A stretch of DNA of 24,570 bases from BMS3ABIN04 sp965554225 (GCA_965554225.1 CBEVZC010000036.1:1-24570); one strand, 5' to 3'; positions 8,209-17,109 are shown, numbered from the stretch's first letter. Notes: generated from the sequence alone by a model not told the origin. A program made the numbers and translations.

Positions 8209-9882
8209 TTGAAAAAAATTATTTTAACACTATTTTTTCTTACATCTGCCGTTTCGGCTCAAGTCGGATATGTAGAATATAATCATCCCGTCTATAACTT
8301 TTTGGAACGGATGGATGCACTTCATATTATTCAAAACTATAACGAATTCGAGCTTCCAAAGACACACTCGCAAATTGCAACTTATTTAACTGAAGCAATA
8401 AAAAACAAAAACCGATTAACACCGGTAGACGAAAATATACTAAGAGATTTTATTGTTGAATTTGAATATAATTTGAAACATACAACAAATAACTATTTAT
8501 CTCTTTTCTCTGAATTAAATTTCAGCCATTTTAATTCCGAAAAAGAAAAGTATTTATATTTTTATACCGACAAGGATAAGGCAAGTTTATTTGTAAACTT
8601 TATAGGTGATATTTCAGTACTTCATCAACGAAATATTGTAACAGGAAATTCGTTAGGCAGTACTATATTTAATTTTGGCGGAAAAATAAGAGGTTCGCTT
8701 TATAATAAAATCGGCTTTTATATTAAAGGAACTAACGGAACTTTTAGCGGGAACAGAAATTTAGCAATTAATACCGGTTCCAGACGTTATAACTATAAAG
8801 CTCATCACTCCGTAACTTCGTCAAATTTAGGTAAAGATTACTTCGACGAAACCGAGGGATACCTAATGGCTGATTTTAAATATGTTAGCGCAGAGATAGG
8901 ACGAAACCGAAAAGTACTTGGTTATGGCCCGGTTAAGTATTTATTAAGCGATAATTCTCCGGTGATGGATTATTTATCTTTTAACTTAAACTATAAAATT
9001 CTCAATTTTTCATATTTTCATGGTAAATTACTTGGAATCCCTCATACAATCTCTGATCCTTCTCAGGGTAGCATAAATATAGTACCCGATAAATTTATGG
9101 CTTACCACAGAATCGGTCTTAACTTCTCAAAAGATTTTCAAATGGGATTAGGAGAAATAGTTATTTATGCCAATCGTTCAATTGACTTGTCTTATTTAAA
9201 TCCATTTACTTTCTATAAAAGTGTTGAGCATGCAAATCAAGATAGAGATAACTCAATGCTATTCTTTGATTTTGCCAATAATTCTATTCAAGGACTTAAA
9301 TTCTACAGCACAATAATGTTGGACGATATTGACTTTGGTAAACTGGGAACCGGCTGGTATGGGAATCAAATGCTGCTCAATCTCGGTTTGTATTCCGCTA
9401 ACTTAAATAAGTATTTCCCACTTGAGATAAATCTACAATATTTACGAATTGACCCTTATGTTTTTACTCACAGAATTTTAGAAAGCAATTATACAAATTT
9501 GGGTTACAGTTTGGGAACTGATATCCCGCCGAATAGTGAAACTTTTATTTTAGGTTTTAATTATCATTTTACATATAGATTGTCAGGATCAATAAAATTT
9601 AACTATACATTGCACGGAGCAAATGAAGTAGATAAAAATAATGACGTAACGGTTAATCATGGCGGAAATATTTCCGTTGGACACAGAACTTCCGACTCCG
9701 AAGCAGTATACTTTTTAGAAGGATTACGTGAAGTATTTAGAAATTATATTTTTGAACTAAAGTATGAACCGATCAATAATATTTTATTTACTTTTTCTGT
9801 GATCTATACACACAACAATCTTAAAAATTCACAAATCCGAAAGGATTGGATATCTAATTTAAACTTGTCTCTTCAATTTTAA
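8209..9882 (+). CDS. Capsule assembly Wzi-family-like outer-membrane protein
   Basis: The product is probably an outer-membrane beta-barrel; Wzi proteins help attach capsule or surface polysaccharide. A signal peptide covers residues 1-18 (KKIILTLFFLTSAVSAQ). An N-terminal helical region follows, with HPVYNFLERMDALHIIQNY near 25-43, a pattern I associate with Wzi-like proteins of Bacteroidota. The remaining 400 residues are rich in alternating aromatic and polar residues, as in barrels, with VSAEIGRNRKVLGYGPVKYL near 226-245 and a C-terminus ending in LNLSLQF, a typical terminal barrel strand. The start is TTG at 8209, backed by GGGAAGAAG at 8191-8199; only one base separates it from the glycosyltransferase stop, indicating one operon. 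The barrel nature is well supported, the Wzi assignment moderately so. Confidence 0.68.
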   Translation: MKKIILTLFFLTSAVSAQVGYVEYNHPVYNFLERMDALHIIQNYNEFELPKTHSQIATYLTEAIKNKNRLTPVDENILRDFIVEFEYNLKHTTNNYLSLFSELNFSHFNSEKEKYLYFYTDKDKASLFVNFIGDISVLHQRNIVTGNSLGSTIFNFGGKIRGSLYNKIGFYIKGTNGTFSGNRNLAINTGSRRYNYKAHHSVTSSNLGKDYFDETEGYLMADFKYVSAEIGRNRKVLGYGPVKYLLSDNSPVMDYLSFNLNYKILNFSYFHGKLLGIPHTISDPSQGSINIVPDKFMAYHRIGLNFSKDFQMGLGEIVIYANRSIDLSYLNPFTFYKSVEHANQDRDNSMLFFDFANNSIQGLKFYSTIMLDDIDFGKLGTGWYGNQMLLNLGLYSANLNKYFPLEINLQYLRIDPYVFTHRILESNYTNLGYSLGTDIPPNSETFILGFNYHFTYRLSGSIKFNYTLHGANEVDKNNDVTVNHGGNISVGHRTSDSEAVYFLEGLREVFRNYIFELKYEPINNILFTFSVIYTHNNLKNSQIRKDWISNLNLSLQF

Positions 9883-9897
9883 CTTGCAGGAAAAAAT

Positions 9898-11514
9898 ATG
9901 AGCAAAAAAGGTTTAAGCATTGCCTTAATAATTATTTTAATCACTCTTGGAATATTCCTAGGATTTCAAATAAATAATATTTTTTTCAACAATAACTACC
10001 GGGAAGAAGTAAATAAGTTTAACGATGTTCTTACATACACAACAAAATATTATGTAGACAAAGTAGATACTAGTAAATTAGTTGAGGATGCAATTAAAGG
10101 GATGTTAAAAGACTTGGATCCCCATTCGGTTTACATACCTGCAAAAGAGCAGAAAGAAGTAAGTGAAGAATTCGTTGGTAATTTTGAAGGTATCGGAGTC
10201 GAATTTCAGATTGTGAATGATACAATCAATGTTGTTTCTCCAATTAGCGGCGGTCCCAGCGAATCCGTTGGAATATCAGCGGGAGATATGATTGTTACCA
10301 TAAACAGTAAAAGTGCTATAGGACTAACAAATTCACAAGTAATTGAAAAACTGCGCGGCAAAAAGGGAACAAATGTAACAGTTGGTATTATAAGACCGGG
10401 TAACAAAAAAATAATTGATTTCACAATTACGAGAGACAAAATTCCCCTTCATTCAGTTGATGCCTCTTTAATGATAAATGACAAAGTCGGATATATTTCT
10501 TTAGCGAGATTTGCAGAAACTTCAACCTCGGAAATGTTAAATGCATTAAATACTCTTACAAAGAAGGGAATGAATAAATTAATTTTAGACTTGAGAAATA
10601 ATCCCGGTGGTTTACTTAGACAAGCTGTCCAAATTTCAGATTTATTTATTGATGATTCTAAAATGATTGTCTATACACGCGGAAGGAAAAAAGAGTTTGA
10701 TGAAGAAAGACGAGCAAGCAGCACTTATCCTTTTGAAAAAATTCCTTTACTGATTTTAGTAAATCGCGGCAGCGCCTCAGCTAGTGAAATTGTTTCCGGC
10801 GCAATACAGGATTGGGACAGAGGTTTAATTGTTGGAGAAACAACTTTTGGTAAAGGGTTGGTTCAAAGACCTTTTATTTTACCGGATAATTCTGTTGTAA
10901 GGATAACAATTGCACGTTATTATACACCAAGCGGAAGGGAAATACAAAGAGACTATAAAAATGTTAAAGATACAAAAGATTATTACGAGGAAGTATACAA
11001 ACGTAAAGAAATTAAGGACGGCAATAACCTTGAGCATTCGGCCGAGAGGGATTCCACAAAACCAAAATTTACAACACACAGCGGCAGACCTGTATACGGA
11101 GGAGGCGGCATAACTCCCGATTACATAATTCATGCTTCCAAATTGACCGAATCAACTACAAACTTATTACGAGGAGGAATTTATTTCCAATTTATTCGTA
11201 AATATTTGGAGAAAAATAAAGACGTAATAAAAGGGAAATATGTTAACAACCTTAAAAAATTTACTGAGGATTTTTCACTTTCAAATTCCGATTTTAATTC
11301 TTTTCTAAGACTTGCTAGAAAGAAAAAAATCAAACTTAAAAATGAAGAAATTGCAAAGGATAAAAATTATATTTTAACTAGATTAAAAGCTTATATTGCA
11401 AGGGATATTTGGAAAAATAAAGGTTGGTATTATAACCTTTTGCAAATAGACAACCAACTTCAGAAAACTCTTACATTATTCGGTGAAGCTCAAAAAATTT
11501 CCAATATTAAATAA
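9898..11514 (+). CDS. ctpA: S41 family C-terminal processing peptidase
   Basis: This is a serine protease of the Prc/CtpA family that trims or degrades periplasmic proteins from their C-termini. A single membrane anchor lies at residues 7-24, putting the enzyme outside the cytoplasm. The PDZ domain covers about 85-170 (GIGVEFQIVNDTINVVSPI, SAGDMIVTINS). The peptidase core has DLRNNPGGLL near 231-240, the catalytic Ser294 in NRGSASASE and the general-base Lys319 in TTFGKG, 25 residues apart as in the family. A Lys-rich helical tail follows from about 400. At 538 residues this is the usual size. AGGA at 9888-9891 precedes the ATG. It sits 15 bases after the Wzi-like gene and may share its transcript. 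Confidence 0.94.
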   Translation: MSKKGLSIALIIILITLGIFLGFQINNIFFNNNYREEVNKFNDVLTYTTKYYVDKVDTSKLVEDAIKGMLKDLDPHSVYIPAKEQKEVSEEFVGNFEGIGVEFQIVNDTINVVSPISGGPSESVGISAGDMIVTINSKSAIGLTNSQVIEKLRGKKGTNVTVGIIRPGNKKIIDFTITRDKIPLHSVDASLMINDKVGYISLARFAETSTSEMLNALNTLTKKGMNKLILDLRNNPGGLLRQAVQISDLFIDDSKMIVYTRGRKKEFDEERRASSTYPFEKIPLLILVNRGSASASEIVSGAIQDWDRGLIVGETTFGKGLVQRPFILPDNSVVRITIARYYTPSGREIQRDYKNVKDTKDYYEEVYKRKEIKDGNNLEHSAERDSTKPKFTTHSGRPVYGGGGITPDYIIHASKLTESTTNLLRGGIYFQFIRKYLEKNKDVIKGKYVNNLKKFTEDFSLSNSDFNSFLRLARKKKIKLKNEEIAKDKNYILTRLKAYIARDIWKNKGWYYNLLQIDNQLQKTLTLFGEAQKISNIK

Positions 11515-11527
11515 ATGTCAATTTGCA

Positions 11528-11560
11528 GTGACTATTATCAAGTAAAGTCACAAATTTTTA
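11528..11560 (+). terminator. Possible weak terminator after ctpA
   Basis: A 6-base inverted repeat, GTGACT at 11528-11533 and AGTCAC at 11546-11551, is followed by AAATTTTTA. The stem is short and the T tract interrupted, so termination would be partial at best. It lies in the 65-base gap before the carbonic-anhydrase-like gene and could instead be a protein-binding site. Confidence 0.25.
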
Positions 11561-11579
11561 AAGTAATATTACAAGCGAA

Positions 11580-12149
11580 ATGATAGTAAATAATTATAAA
11601 AAAATATCGGATGAACAGAAAATATTTCCTTATATGGAAACAGCACCTCAAATTCACGAATCTGTTTTCATTGCTCCGGGTGCTAAAGTTATCGGCAATG
11701 TTACAATAGGAAAGGATTCATCAATTTGGTATAACACCGTCGTACGCGGTGATGTTCACTATATTAAAATTGGTGACATGACAAACATTCAAGATTTAAG
11801 TATGCTGCATGTAACCAATGGAAAATTTCCTTTAACCATTGGAAGCAAAGTTACTGTTGGTCATAGCGTTACTTTGCACGGTTGCACTGTACATGATTTA
11901 TGTTTAATAGGAATGGGAGCAGTTGTTTTAGACGGCGCTATTATTGAACAAAATTCAATTGTAGCTGCAGGTGCTGTTGTTAAACCTGGATTTGTTGTCC
12001 CTTCGGGGAAGCTTGTTGCAGGGGTTCCGGCAAAAGTTATTCGTAACCTTACTGATGAAGAAATATTGGAATTTGAACTTTCTGCCGAAAGATATAAAAA
12101 ATATACTGAGCTAACATTAAATTCAGTCACAAAGTATGAGCAATTATGA
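11580..12149 (+). CDS. Gamma-class carbonic anhydrase family protein
   Basis: The protein is a left-handed beta-helix trimer of the gamma carbonic anhydrase (CamH/YrdA/PaaY-like) family, which binds metal between subunits and in some members hydrates CO2. Hexapeptide repeats run from about residue 28 to 160 (VFIAPGAKVIGNVTIGKDSS onward). Active-site positions appear conserved: Arg56 and Asp58 in VVRGDVH, Gln71, and the three metal histidines His77, His95 and His100. The acidic loop with the proton-shuttle glutamate of the archaeal Cam enzyme is absent, as in most bacterial homologues, so real activity is uncertain. The length, 189 residues, is normal. Its stop overlaps the next ATG by four bases (ATGA), coupling it to the MBL-fold gene. 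Confidence 0.88.
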   Translation: MIVNNYKKISDEQKIFPYMETAPQIHESVFIAPGAKVIGNVTIGKDSSIWYNTVVRGDVHYIKIGDMTNIQDLSMLHVTNGKFPLTIGSKVTVGHSVTLHGCTVHDLCLIGMGAVVLDGAIIEQNSIVAAGAVVKPGFVVPSGKLVAGVPAKVIRNLTDEEILEFELSAERYKKYTELTLNSVTKYEQL

Positions 12150-13009
12150 AAATTAAGTTTTGGGGTACGCGAGGTTCAATTGCAGTACCCGGTAAAAATA
12201 CAATTAGATATGGAGGAAATACTCCGTGCATACAATTAACATCAAATAGCGGAGAAACTCTTATACTTGACGCCGGGACAGGCATTAAAACCTTGGGAGA
12301 TAATTTAATTAAGCTTAACTCAACTAATTTAAACCTACTGATTACACATAGTCATTGGGATCATATTCAAGGCTTACCGTTTTTCAAACCTTTTTACAGT
12401 GAACAATATGAAGTTAACATATATGCAAGTGCTAATAATGGTTTGGATGTAAATGAAATTATTTCCCGGCAATTAGTTTCAGCTTTCTTTCCGGTTACGG
12501 AAGAAATATTTAAATCAAAAATTAATATTAAAAAAATCTCCTCCGGAGATAATTTTAATCTCGGTGATTTTTCAATATCTTCTATTGCAGCTCATCACTC
12601 AAAAGGCACACTGTCTTTTAAAATAGAAGTTGATGGAAAAACAATTGTTTATATGACCGACAATGAAATATTTTATTCTTATGATGTTTTACCGGAAATA
12701 AATTCAATTACAGAAAAAAACAAGGGACTTATAGATTTTGTTAAAGATTGCGATTATCTCATACATGATTGCATGTACGATGTTAATAAATATAAAAATA
12801 AAATCGGATGGGGACATTCTAATAATTTCTCTGCAGCAATGTTTGCCATAAGTGCAAATGTAAAAAACTTAGTGATGTTCCATTACAATCCGGATTATAC
12901 AGACTTAGAGCTGGATAATATCATTAAAGATACAAATGCTTTACTGGTTTCTCAAAACTCTGATATTAAATGTATTCCTGCTATGGAAGATAAAATAATC
13001 GAATTGTAA
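12146..13009 (+). CDS. Metallo-beta-lactamase-fold hydrolase (cyclic-phosphodiesterase-like)
   Basis: This is a cytoplasmic MBL-fold metal hydrolase. It begins with KIKFWGTRGSIAVPG at residues 2-16, the hallmark of the branch that includes PhnP-like and cyclic-nucleotide phosphodiesterase-like enzymes. RYGGNTPCIQL near 21-31 and LILDAGTGI near 39-47 follow. The metal motif THSHWDH is at 67-73 (His68, His70, Asp72, His73). Further likely ligands are the histidines in AAHHSKG, the Asp in YMTDNE, the Asp and His in DYLIHDCMY, and the His in MFHYNPDY. No signal peptide is present. The substrate cannot be deduced. Translational coupling (ATGA overlap) with the carbonic-anhydrase-like gene suggests regulated co-expression rather than a proven shared pathway. 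At 287 residues it is a complete single-domain enzyme. Confidence 0.85.
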   Translation: MKIKFWGTRGSIAVPGKNTIRYGGNTPCIQLTSNSGETLILDAGTGIKTLGDNLIKLNSTNLNLLITHSHWDHIQGLPFFKPFYSEQYEVNIYASANNGLDVNEIISRQLVSAFFPVTEEIFKSKINIKKISSGDNFNLGDFSISSIAAHHSKGTLSFKIEVDGKTIVYMTDNEIFYSYDVLPEINSITEKNKGLIDFVKDCDYLIHDCMYDVNKYKNKIGWGHSNNFSAAMFAISANVKNLVMFHYNPDYTDLELDNIIKDTNALLVSQNSDIKCIPAMEDKIIEL

Positions 13010-13027
13010 TGGTGATTAAACAATATT

Positions 13028-13483
13028 ATGATTAAAGGTCTAACTGTTAATAATCAATCAATAATCCGTATCAATAAATTTCTTATTCATTCACTTGTTT
13101 GCCGTTTGAAAAAAGAACTTAACTTTCAAGTTGACTTTTTGCAAATAAATTTCGTAATATCAGATTACATTTTGTGGTTAAATAATGAATATTTGAGTCA
13201 TAATTTTACTACCGATATTATTACCTTTAATTATTCGGGAGAAAATTATAAGTTTGACGGTGAAATATTTATTTCTACAGATGATGCATTAAAAAATGCT
13301 AAGAAGTATAAAGTTTCGCTTGATATTGAATTATTAAGACTTGTTGTTCATGGTCTACTTCATTTGAAGGGGTATGATGACATTGAGCAATTGGATAGAA
13401 AGATTATGAAGGAAAAAGAAAATTTTCTTGTAAAGAAAAATTTGGATTTATTAAAAGGGAAAAAACTGGCGTATGACTACTAA
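13028..13483 (+). CDS. ybeY: Endoribonuclease YbeY, Asp variant
   Basis: YbeY is a zinc-dependent single-strand RNase involved in 16S rRNA 3'-end maturation and ribosome quality control. The fold markers are present: FVISDYILWLNNEYLSHNF at residues 42-60, TTDIITFNYS at 61-70, GEIFIS at 78-83, and the metal motif VVHGLLHLKGYDD at 106-118. Metal ligands His108 and His112 are present, but the third position, usually His in GYDH, is Asp118. I recall similar changes in Bacteroidota YbeY proteins, so the enzyme is probably active. The length of 151 residues is normal. It follows the MBL gene by 18 bases and overlaps the next gene by 11. Confidence 0.9.
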   Translation: MIKGLTVNNQSIIRINKFLIHSLVCRLKKELNFQVDFLQINFVISDYILWLNNEYLSHNFTTDIITFNYSGENYKFDGEIFISTDDALKNAKKYKVSLDIELLRLVVHGLLHLKGYDDIEQLDRKIMKEKENFLVKKNLDLLKGKKLAYDY

Positions 13484-13928
13484 AATTGTTGAGGTATTGA
13501 CAAAGATACTTGAAGGACTAAACCAAAATTATTCTTTGGAAGAAGTCAACGATACATTAAAAAGAGAAAAAAATTTTGATCAGCAAACACTTAGTGCTGC
13601 TTTCAGTTTAGTATATGATAAAGTTTTATCGAACAAAATTCCTAAAAAGGGTAGGAAAAAAAATAATAACAACTTTAGAATTTTAAGTGACGAGGAAAAA
13701 GATATATTAGGACCTGTCAACTCCAATTACTTAATGCATTTATCAAACGTTGGATTAATTGATGCTTTTGATTTTGACCTTATCATTGAACAAATCTCTC
13801 TATTTCCCGGAGATAGTATATCAAAAGAGGATATTAATTGGATGGTGCTTTTTTCGCTTGTCGACTTCAACTCGGAAATCCTACCGGGCAGCAGAGTACT
13901 ACTTTATTCTTCCGATACCATAAATTAA
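13473..13928 (+). CDS. smg: DUF494 (Smg) family protein
   Basis: Function is unknown. The N-terminal half is helical (KIVEVLTKILEGLNQNYSLE), followed by a short basic, Asn/Lys-rich linker near residues 57-68. The C-terminal half matches the DUF494 pattern: FRILSDEEKDILGPVNSNYL at 69-88, then MHLSNVGLIDAFDFDLIIEQ, and SKEDINWMVLFSLVD near 118-132. Smg in Proteobacteria is of similar size (about 150-160 residues) and lies next to topA, exactly as here, which strengthens a family call that is only moderate from sequence. The ATG at 13473 overlaps ybeY by 11 bases, and topA starts 15 bases downstream. The role may concern DNA or RNA metabolism, but that is inferred only from neighbours. Confidence 0.75.
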   Translation: MTTKIVEVLTKILEGLNQNYSLEEVNDTLKREKNFDQQTLSAAFSLVYDKVLSNKIPKKGRKKNNNNFRILSDEEKDILGPVNSNYLMHLSNVGLIDAFDFDLIIEQISLFPGDSISKEDINWMVLFSLVDFNSEILPGSRVLLYSSDTIN

Positions 13929-13943
13929 AAAGGATATTGAAAC

Positions 13944-16136
13944 GTGAGCAAAAATTTACTTCTGGTGGAATCCCCATCAAAGGCTAAAACCATAAAGAAA
14001 TACCTTGGACGTAATTATATTGTTGAAGCTACTGTGGGGCATGTAAGAAACTTACCCAAGACAAAGTTAGGAATTGATATTGATGATAATTTTCAGTTTC
14101 ATCTTCTCAATATTCGCGGTAAAGGTGATTTAATAAATAAGATTAGAAAGTTATCCGCTAAAGTTGATAATATATATATTGCAACTGACCCTGATCGTGA
14201 AGGGGAAGCAATAGCACAAGATATTTATGATTTAATAAAAGCTAAAACTAAAGCTAAAGTCTATAGAGTACTTTTTAACGAAATCACAAAACTGTCTGTT
14301 AAAAAAGCTATGAAAAATCCATTGGAGATTGACGAAAGCCTCGTTAATTCTCAGCGGGCACGTAGAGCAATGGATAGAATTATAGGTTATAAAATTAGTC
14401 CGCTATTGTGGCGTGCTATATTAGAGCATTCAGGCAATTCACTTTCCGCTGGTAGAGTTCAATCGGTTGCACTCCGTTTAATTTGCGAAAAAGAAGATAA
14501 AATAGATAGTTTCATTCCAACGGAATATTGGTCGGTTATTGCTGATTTTAAAACTGATGACGGAAAAAATTTTCAAACTAAGCTCTTCGAAATTGACGGG
14601 AAACAAATAAAGATACCTCCTAAACCTAAAATGGATGATAGTGAATGGGAAGCATTTCTGAAGAAATATGTGAATATTAGTTCTGAAAAAGAAGCAAATA
14701 ATATTTTAGATAGAATAAAGAATATTGCAGAATTTAAGATCTCCAACTTAATAAAAAAAGAACAGAAGAAAAATCCGCCGCCTCCTTTTATTACTAGTAC
14801 ATTACAAGCAGAAGCTTCCAGGGCGTTACGTTTTAGACCTCGCAGAACAATGAGAATTGCACAAAGTCTATACGAAGGAATTGATCTTGGTAAAGATGGG
14901 ACAACCGGTCTTATAACTTATATGCGTACAGACTCAACCAGATTAAATTCAGAAATAGTTAATGATACAAGAGATTTAATTGAAAAGAATTTTGGTAAAG
15001 AATACAAACCGGATTTCCCGCGTTCTTACGAAAAGAAGAAAAAGAATGTACAAGACGCTCACGAAGCAATTAGACCAACATCGTTAAAATATAAGCCTGA
15101 AGAAATAAAAAACTTCCTGAACGATGATCAATTTAAACTTTATAATATTATCTGGAAAAGATTTATTGCTTGTCAAATGGAATCTGCTATCCAGGAAATA
15201 ACAACAGTTTCAGTTTCAGGCAAAGAATTTTTATTTAAGAATACCGGAACTGCATTAAAATTTGACGGTTTTCTAAAAGTATATAATACAAAACCGGAAG
15301 GAAACGGTGAAGAAAAAGAAGTTCAAACTAATATTCCTGCTGGTCTAGAACAAGGTATGAATACTAATCTAATTCAGATTAATAAAAATCAGCATTTTAC
15401 AAAACCGCCTGCAAGATATACAGAAAGTACATTAATTAAAGAACTAGAAAGTAACGGCATCGGAAGACCGAGTACATATGCATTGGTTATCGGTACAATT
15501 CAAGATAGGAATTATGTAGTTATAAAGGAAAGGAAGTTGTATCCTACCGAACTTGGCAGAAAAGTTAATTCAGTTCTAGTAAAAAACTTTCCGGAAATTT
15601 TAAATGTCAATTTTACAGCAAAGATGGAAGATGAGCTTGATCTTATTGCATCAGGAGAAAATAATTACCAAACTGCAATGAACGATTTTTATGGACCTTT
15701 TTCTAAATCTCTTGAAAGGGTTGAAAATAATTTAGAGAAAATTATATGCGAAAAATGCGGTTCGGAAATGGAAATAAGAATAGGCAGATACGGAAAGTAT
15801 TTAGCATGTACTAATCCGGAATGTAAAAATATACAATCACTTAAATCTACAAAACAAAATACCGAACCTGAATATACTGGGAAAAATTGTCCTGAATGTG
15901 GTGGAAAACTTGTTTATAGGCATGGTAAATTCGGTGATTTTGTAGGATGCGAAAATTACCCTGAATGCAAATATACCGAACAAATTACCTTAAATATTAA
16001 GTGCCCTAAATGCGGAGTTGGAGAAGTTGTTACTCGTAGAGCAAAAAGCGGAAGAGTATTTTATGGTTGTAACAGATATCCTGATTGTGATTTTGTTAGT
16101 TGGACAAAACCTAAGGAAGAAACTATTTCCGGCTAA
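13944..16136 (+). CDS. topA: DNA topoisomerase I (type IA)
   Basis: TopA relaxes negative supercoils by cutting one strand through a tyrosine ester. The Toprim domain begins LLLVESPSKAKTIKKYLG (Glu9) and carries the metal triad Asp82, Asp84 and Glu86 in TDPDREGEA. SAGRVQSVALRLI lies at 168-180. The catalytic Tyr326 is in GLITYMRTDSTR. Further conserved blocks are DAHEAIRPTS and ARYTESTLIKELESNGIGRP (near 489-508). The C-terminus has three zinc ribbons of four cysteines each, starting near 604 (CEKCG), 651 (CPECGGK) and 689 (CPKCG), which bind single-stranded DNA. The length is 730 residues. The start is GTG at 13944, with AGGA at 13931-13934 upstream. It is the last gene of the ybeY-smg-topA run. 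Confidence 0.97.
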   Translation: MSKNLLLVESPSKAKTIKKYLGRNYIVEATVGHVRNLPKTKLGIDIDDNFQFHLLNIRGKGDLINKIRKLSAKVDNIYIATDPDREGEAIAQDIYDLIKAKTKAKVYRVLFNEITKLSVKKAMKNPLEIDESLVNSQRARRAMDRIIGYKISPLLWRAILEHSGNSLSAGRVQSVALRLICEKEDKIDSFIPTEYWSVIADFKTDDGKNFQTKLFEIDGKQIKIPPKPKMDDSEWEAFLKKYVNISSEKEANNILDRIKNIAEFKISNLIKKEQKKNPPPPFITSTLQAEASRALRFRPRRTMRIAQSLYEGIDLGKDGTTGLITYMRTDSTRLNSEIVNDTRDLIEKNFGKEYKPDFPRSYEKKKKNVQDAHEAIRPTSLKYKPEEIKNFLNDDQFKLYNIIWKRFIACQMESAIQEITTVSVSGKEFLFKNTGTALKFDGFLKVYNTKPEGNGEEKEVQTNIPAGLEQGMNTNLIQINKNQHFTKPPARYTESTLIKELESNGIGRPSTYALVIGTIQDRNYVVIKERKLYPTELGRKVNSVLVKNFPEILNVNFTAKMEDELDLIASGENNYQTAMNDFYGPFSKSLERVENNLEKIICEKCGSEMEIRIGRYGKYLACTNPECKNIQSLKSTKQNTEPEYTGKNCPECGGKLVYRHGKFGDFVGCENYPECKYTEQITLNIKCPKCGVGEVVTRRAKSGRVFYGCNRYPDCDFVSWTKPKEETISG

Positions 16137-16209
16137 GAGTGAAAAATAATTATACGAATTTTTACTTTTCTACTTGATAATATCATTTTGAAATATTATT
16201 ATATTGTTA

Positions 16210-17100
16210 ATGACAGACCTTTCTTTTAATTCGGTAATCCAAGAATTTCTAACTGAGTTATTCAGTGTTAAACGAGTATCTCAAAACACTATTACTGCAT
16301 ATCGAAATGATTTAGTACAGTTTTCTAACTTTTGTACAGAACAAAACAAAACTTCGGTTGTACAAATTAGTGAAAGATTAATAAGATTGTATATAATTAA
16401 GCTAAACGATGATAATCTTGTAAGAACATCAATAAGCAGAAAATTATCGGCAGTTAGAGGATTGATGAACTATTTACATAGAAAAGATATTTTAAGTATA
16501 AATCCCATTTCAACTATACAAAATCCAAAAAGTAGGCGAAAGCTACCTGAAACTTTGGATTTAGATTCATATCTAAAAATTCTCGATATAATTAATGAAG
16601 ATTATGATGAAGATAATTCCACAATTGTGATATTTGAACTACTATACGGAAGTGCGTTACGTGTTTCAGAGCTTTGCAACCTTAACTTAACAGACTTTGA
16701 TACCGATAGAAGAACTCTTAGAATATTAGGGAAAGGAGATAAAACCAGATATGTTCCGGTCGGTGAGAAATCATTTATAGTTTTAAATAAATATCTTAGC
16801 ACAAGGAATAATCCAACACAATTGGAACCATTATTATTAACAAATACAGGAAGGAGAATCTATCCAAGGTACGTAAGAAGAGTGGTTAATAAATACATTT
16901 CCAAAGTAAGTGATATTTCAAAAAAGAGTCCTCATGTTCTAAGGCACAGTGCAGCTACTCATATGTTGGATAGAGGAGCGGACCTTATTGCAGTAAAAGA
17001 AATTTTGGGACATGAAAACTTGTCAACTACTCAAATTTATACCCAAGTTAGTGTGGAAAGACTAAAGAAAACATATAAATTAGCTCATCCAAAATCATAA
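16210..17100 (+). CDS. Xer-type tyrosine recombinase
   Basis: This is a site-specific tyrosine recombinase of the XerC/XerD group, which resolves chromosome dimers at dif with FtsK. From ATG 16210 (296 residues; a TTG six bases upstream is less likely) an N-terminal SAM-like DNA-binding domain covers about 1-95. The catalytic set is complete: Arg151 in SALRVSEL, Lys175 in GKGDK, His242 and Arg245 in PHVLRHSAATHML, His268 in LGHENLSTTQ and nucleophile Tyr277. Size and the LGHENLSTTQIYTQV motif match chromosomal Xer proteins rather than phage integrases, and no attachment site or mobile genes are nearby. XerC and XerD cannot be separated by eye here. It follows topA by 73 bases and is followed closely by hpf. 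Confidence 0.9.
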   Translation: MTDLSFNSVIQEFLTELFSVKRVSQNTITAYRNDLVQFSNFCTEQNKTSVVQISERLIRLYIIKLNDDNLVRTSISRKLSAVRGLMNYLHRKDILSINPISTIQNPKSRRKLPETLDLDSYLKILDIINEDYDEDNSTIVIFELLYGSALRVSELCNLNLTDFDTDRRTLRILGKGDKTRYVPVGEKSFIVLNKYLSTRNNPTQLEPLLLTNTGRRIYPRYVRRVVNKYISKVSDISKKSPHVLRHSAATHMLDRGADLIAVKEILGHENLSTTQIYTQVSVERLKKTYKLAHPKS

Positions 17101-17109
17101 GGAGTTACT

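Noticed and set aside
10879..11133. Frames on both strands within the ctpA coding region
   Set aside because: They overlap the conserved S41 protease frame and match no recognisable domain; shadows of a real gene.
16139..16170. Possible hairpin GTGAAAA/TTTTTAC after topA
   Set aside because: The stem is almost all A-T with a long loop, and such pairs are expected by chance in this AT-rich gap.
16210..17100. Tyrosine recombinase as a sign of a mobile element
   Set aside because: Length and motifs fit housekeeping Xer proteins, neighbours are core genes, and no tRNA or attachment-site repeats flank it.
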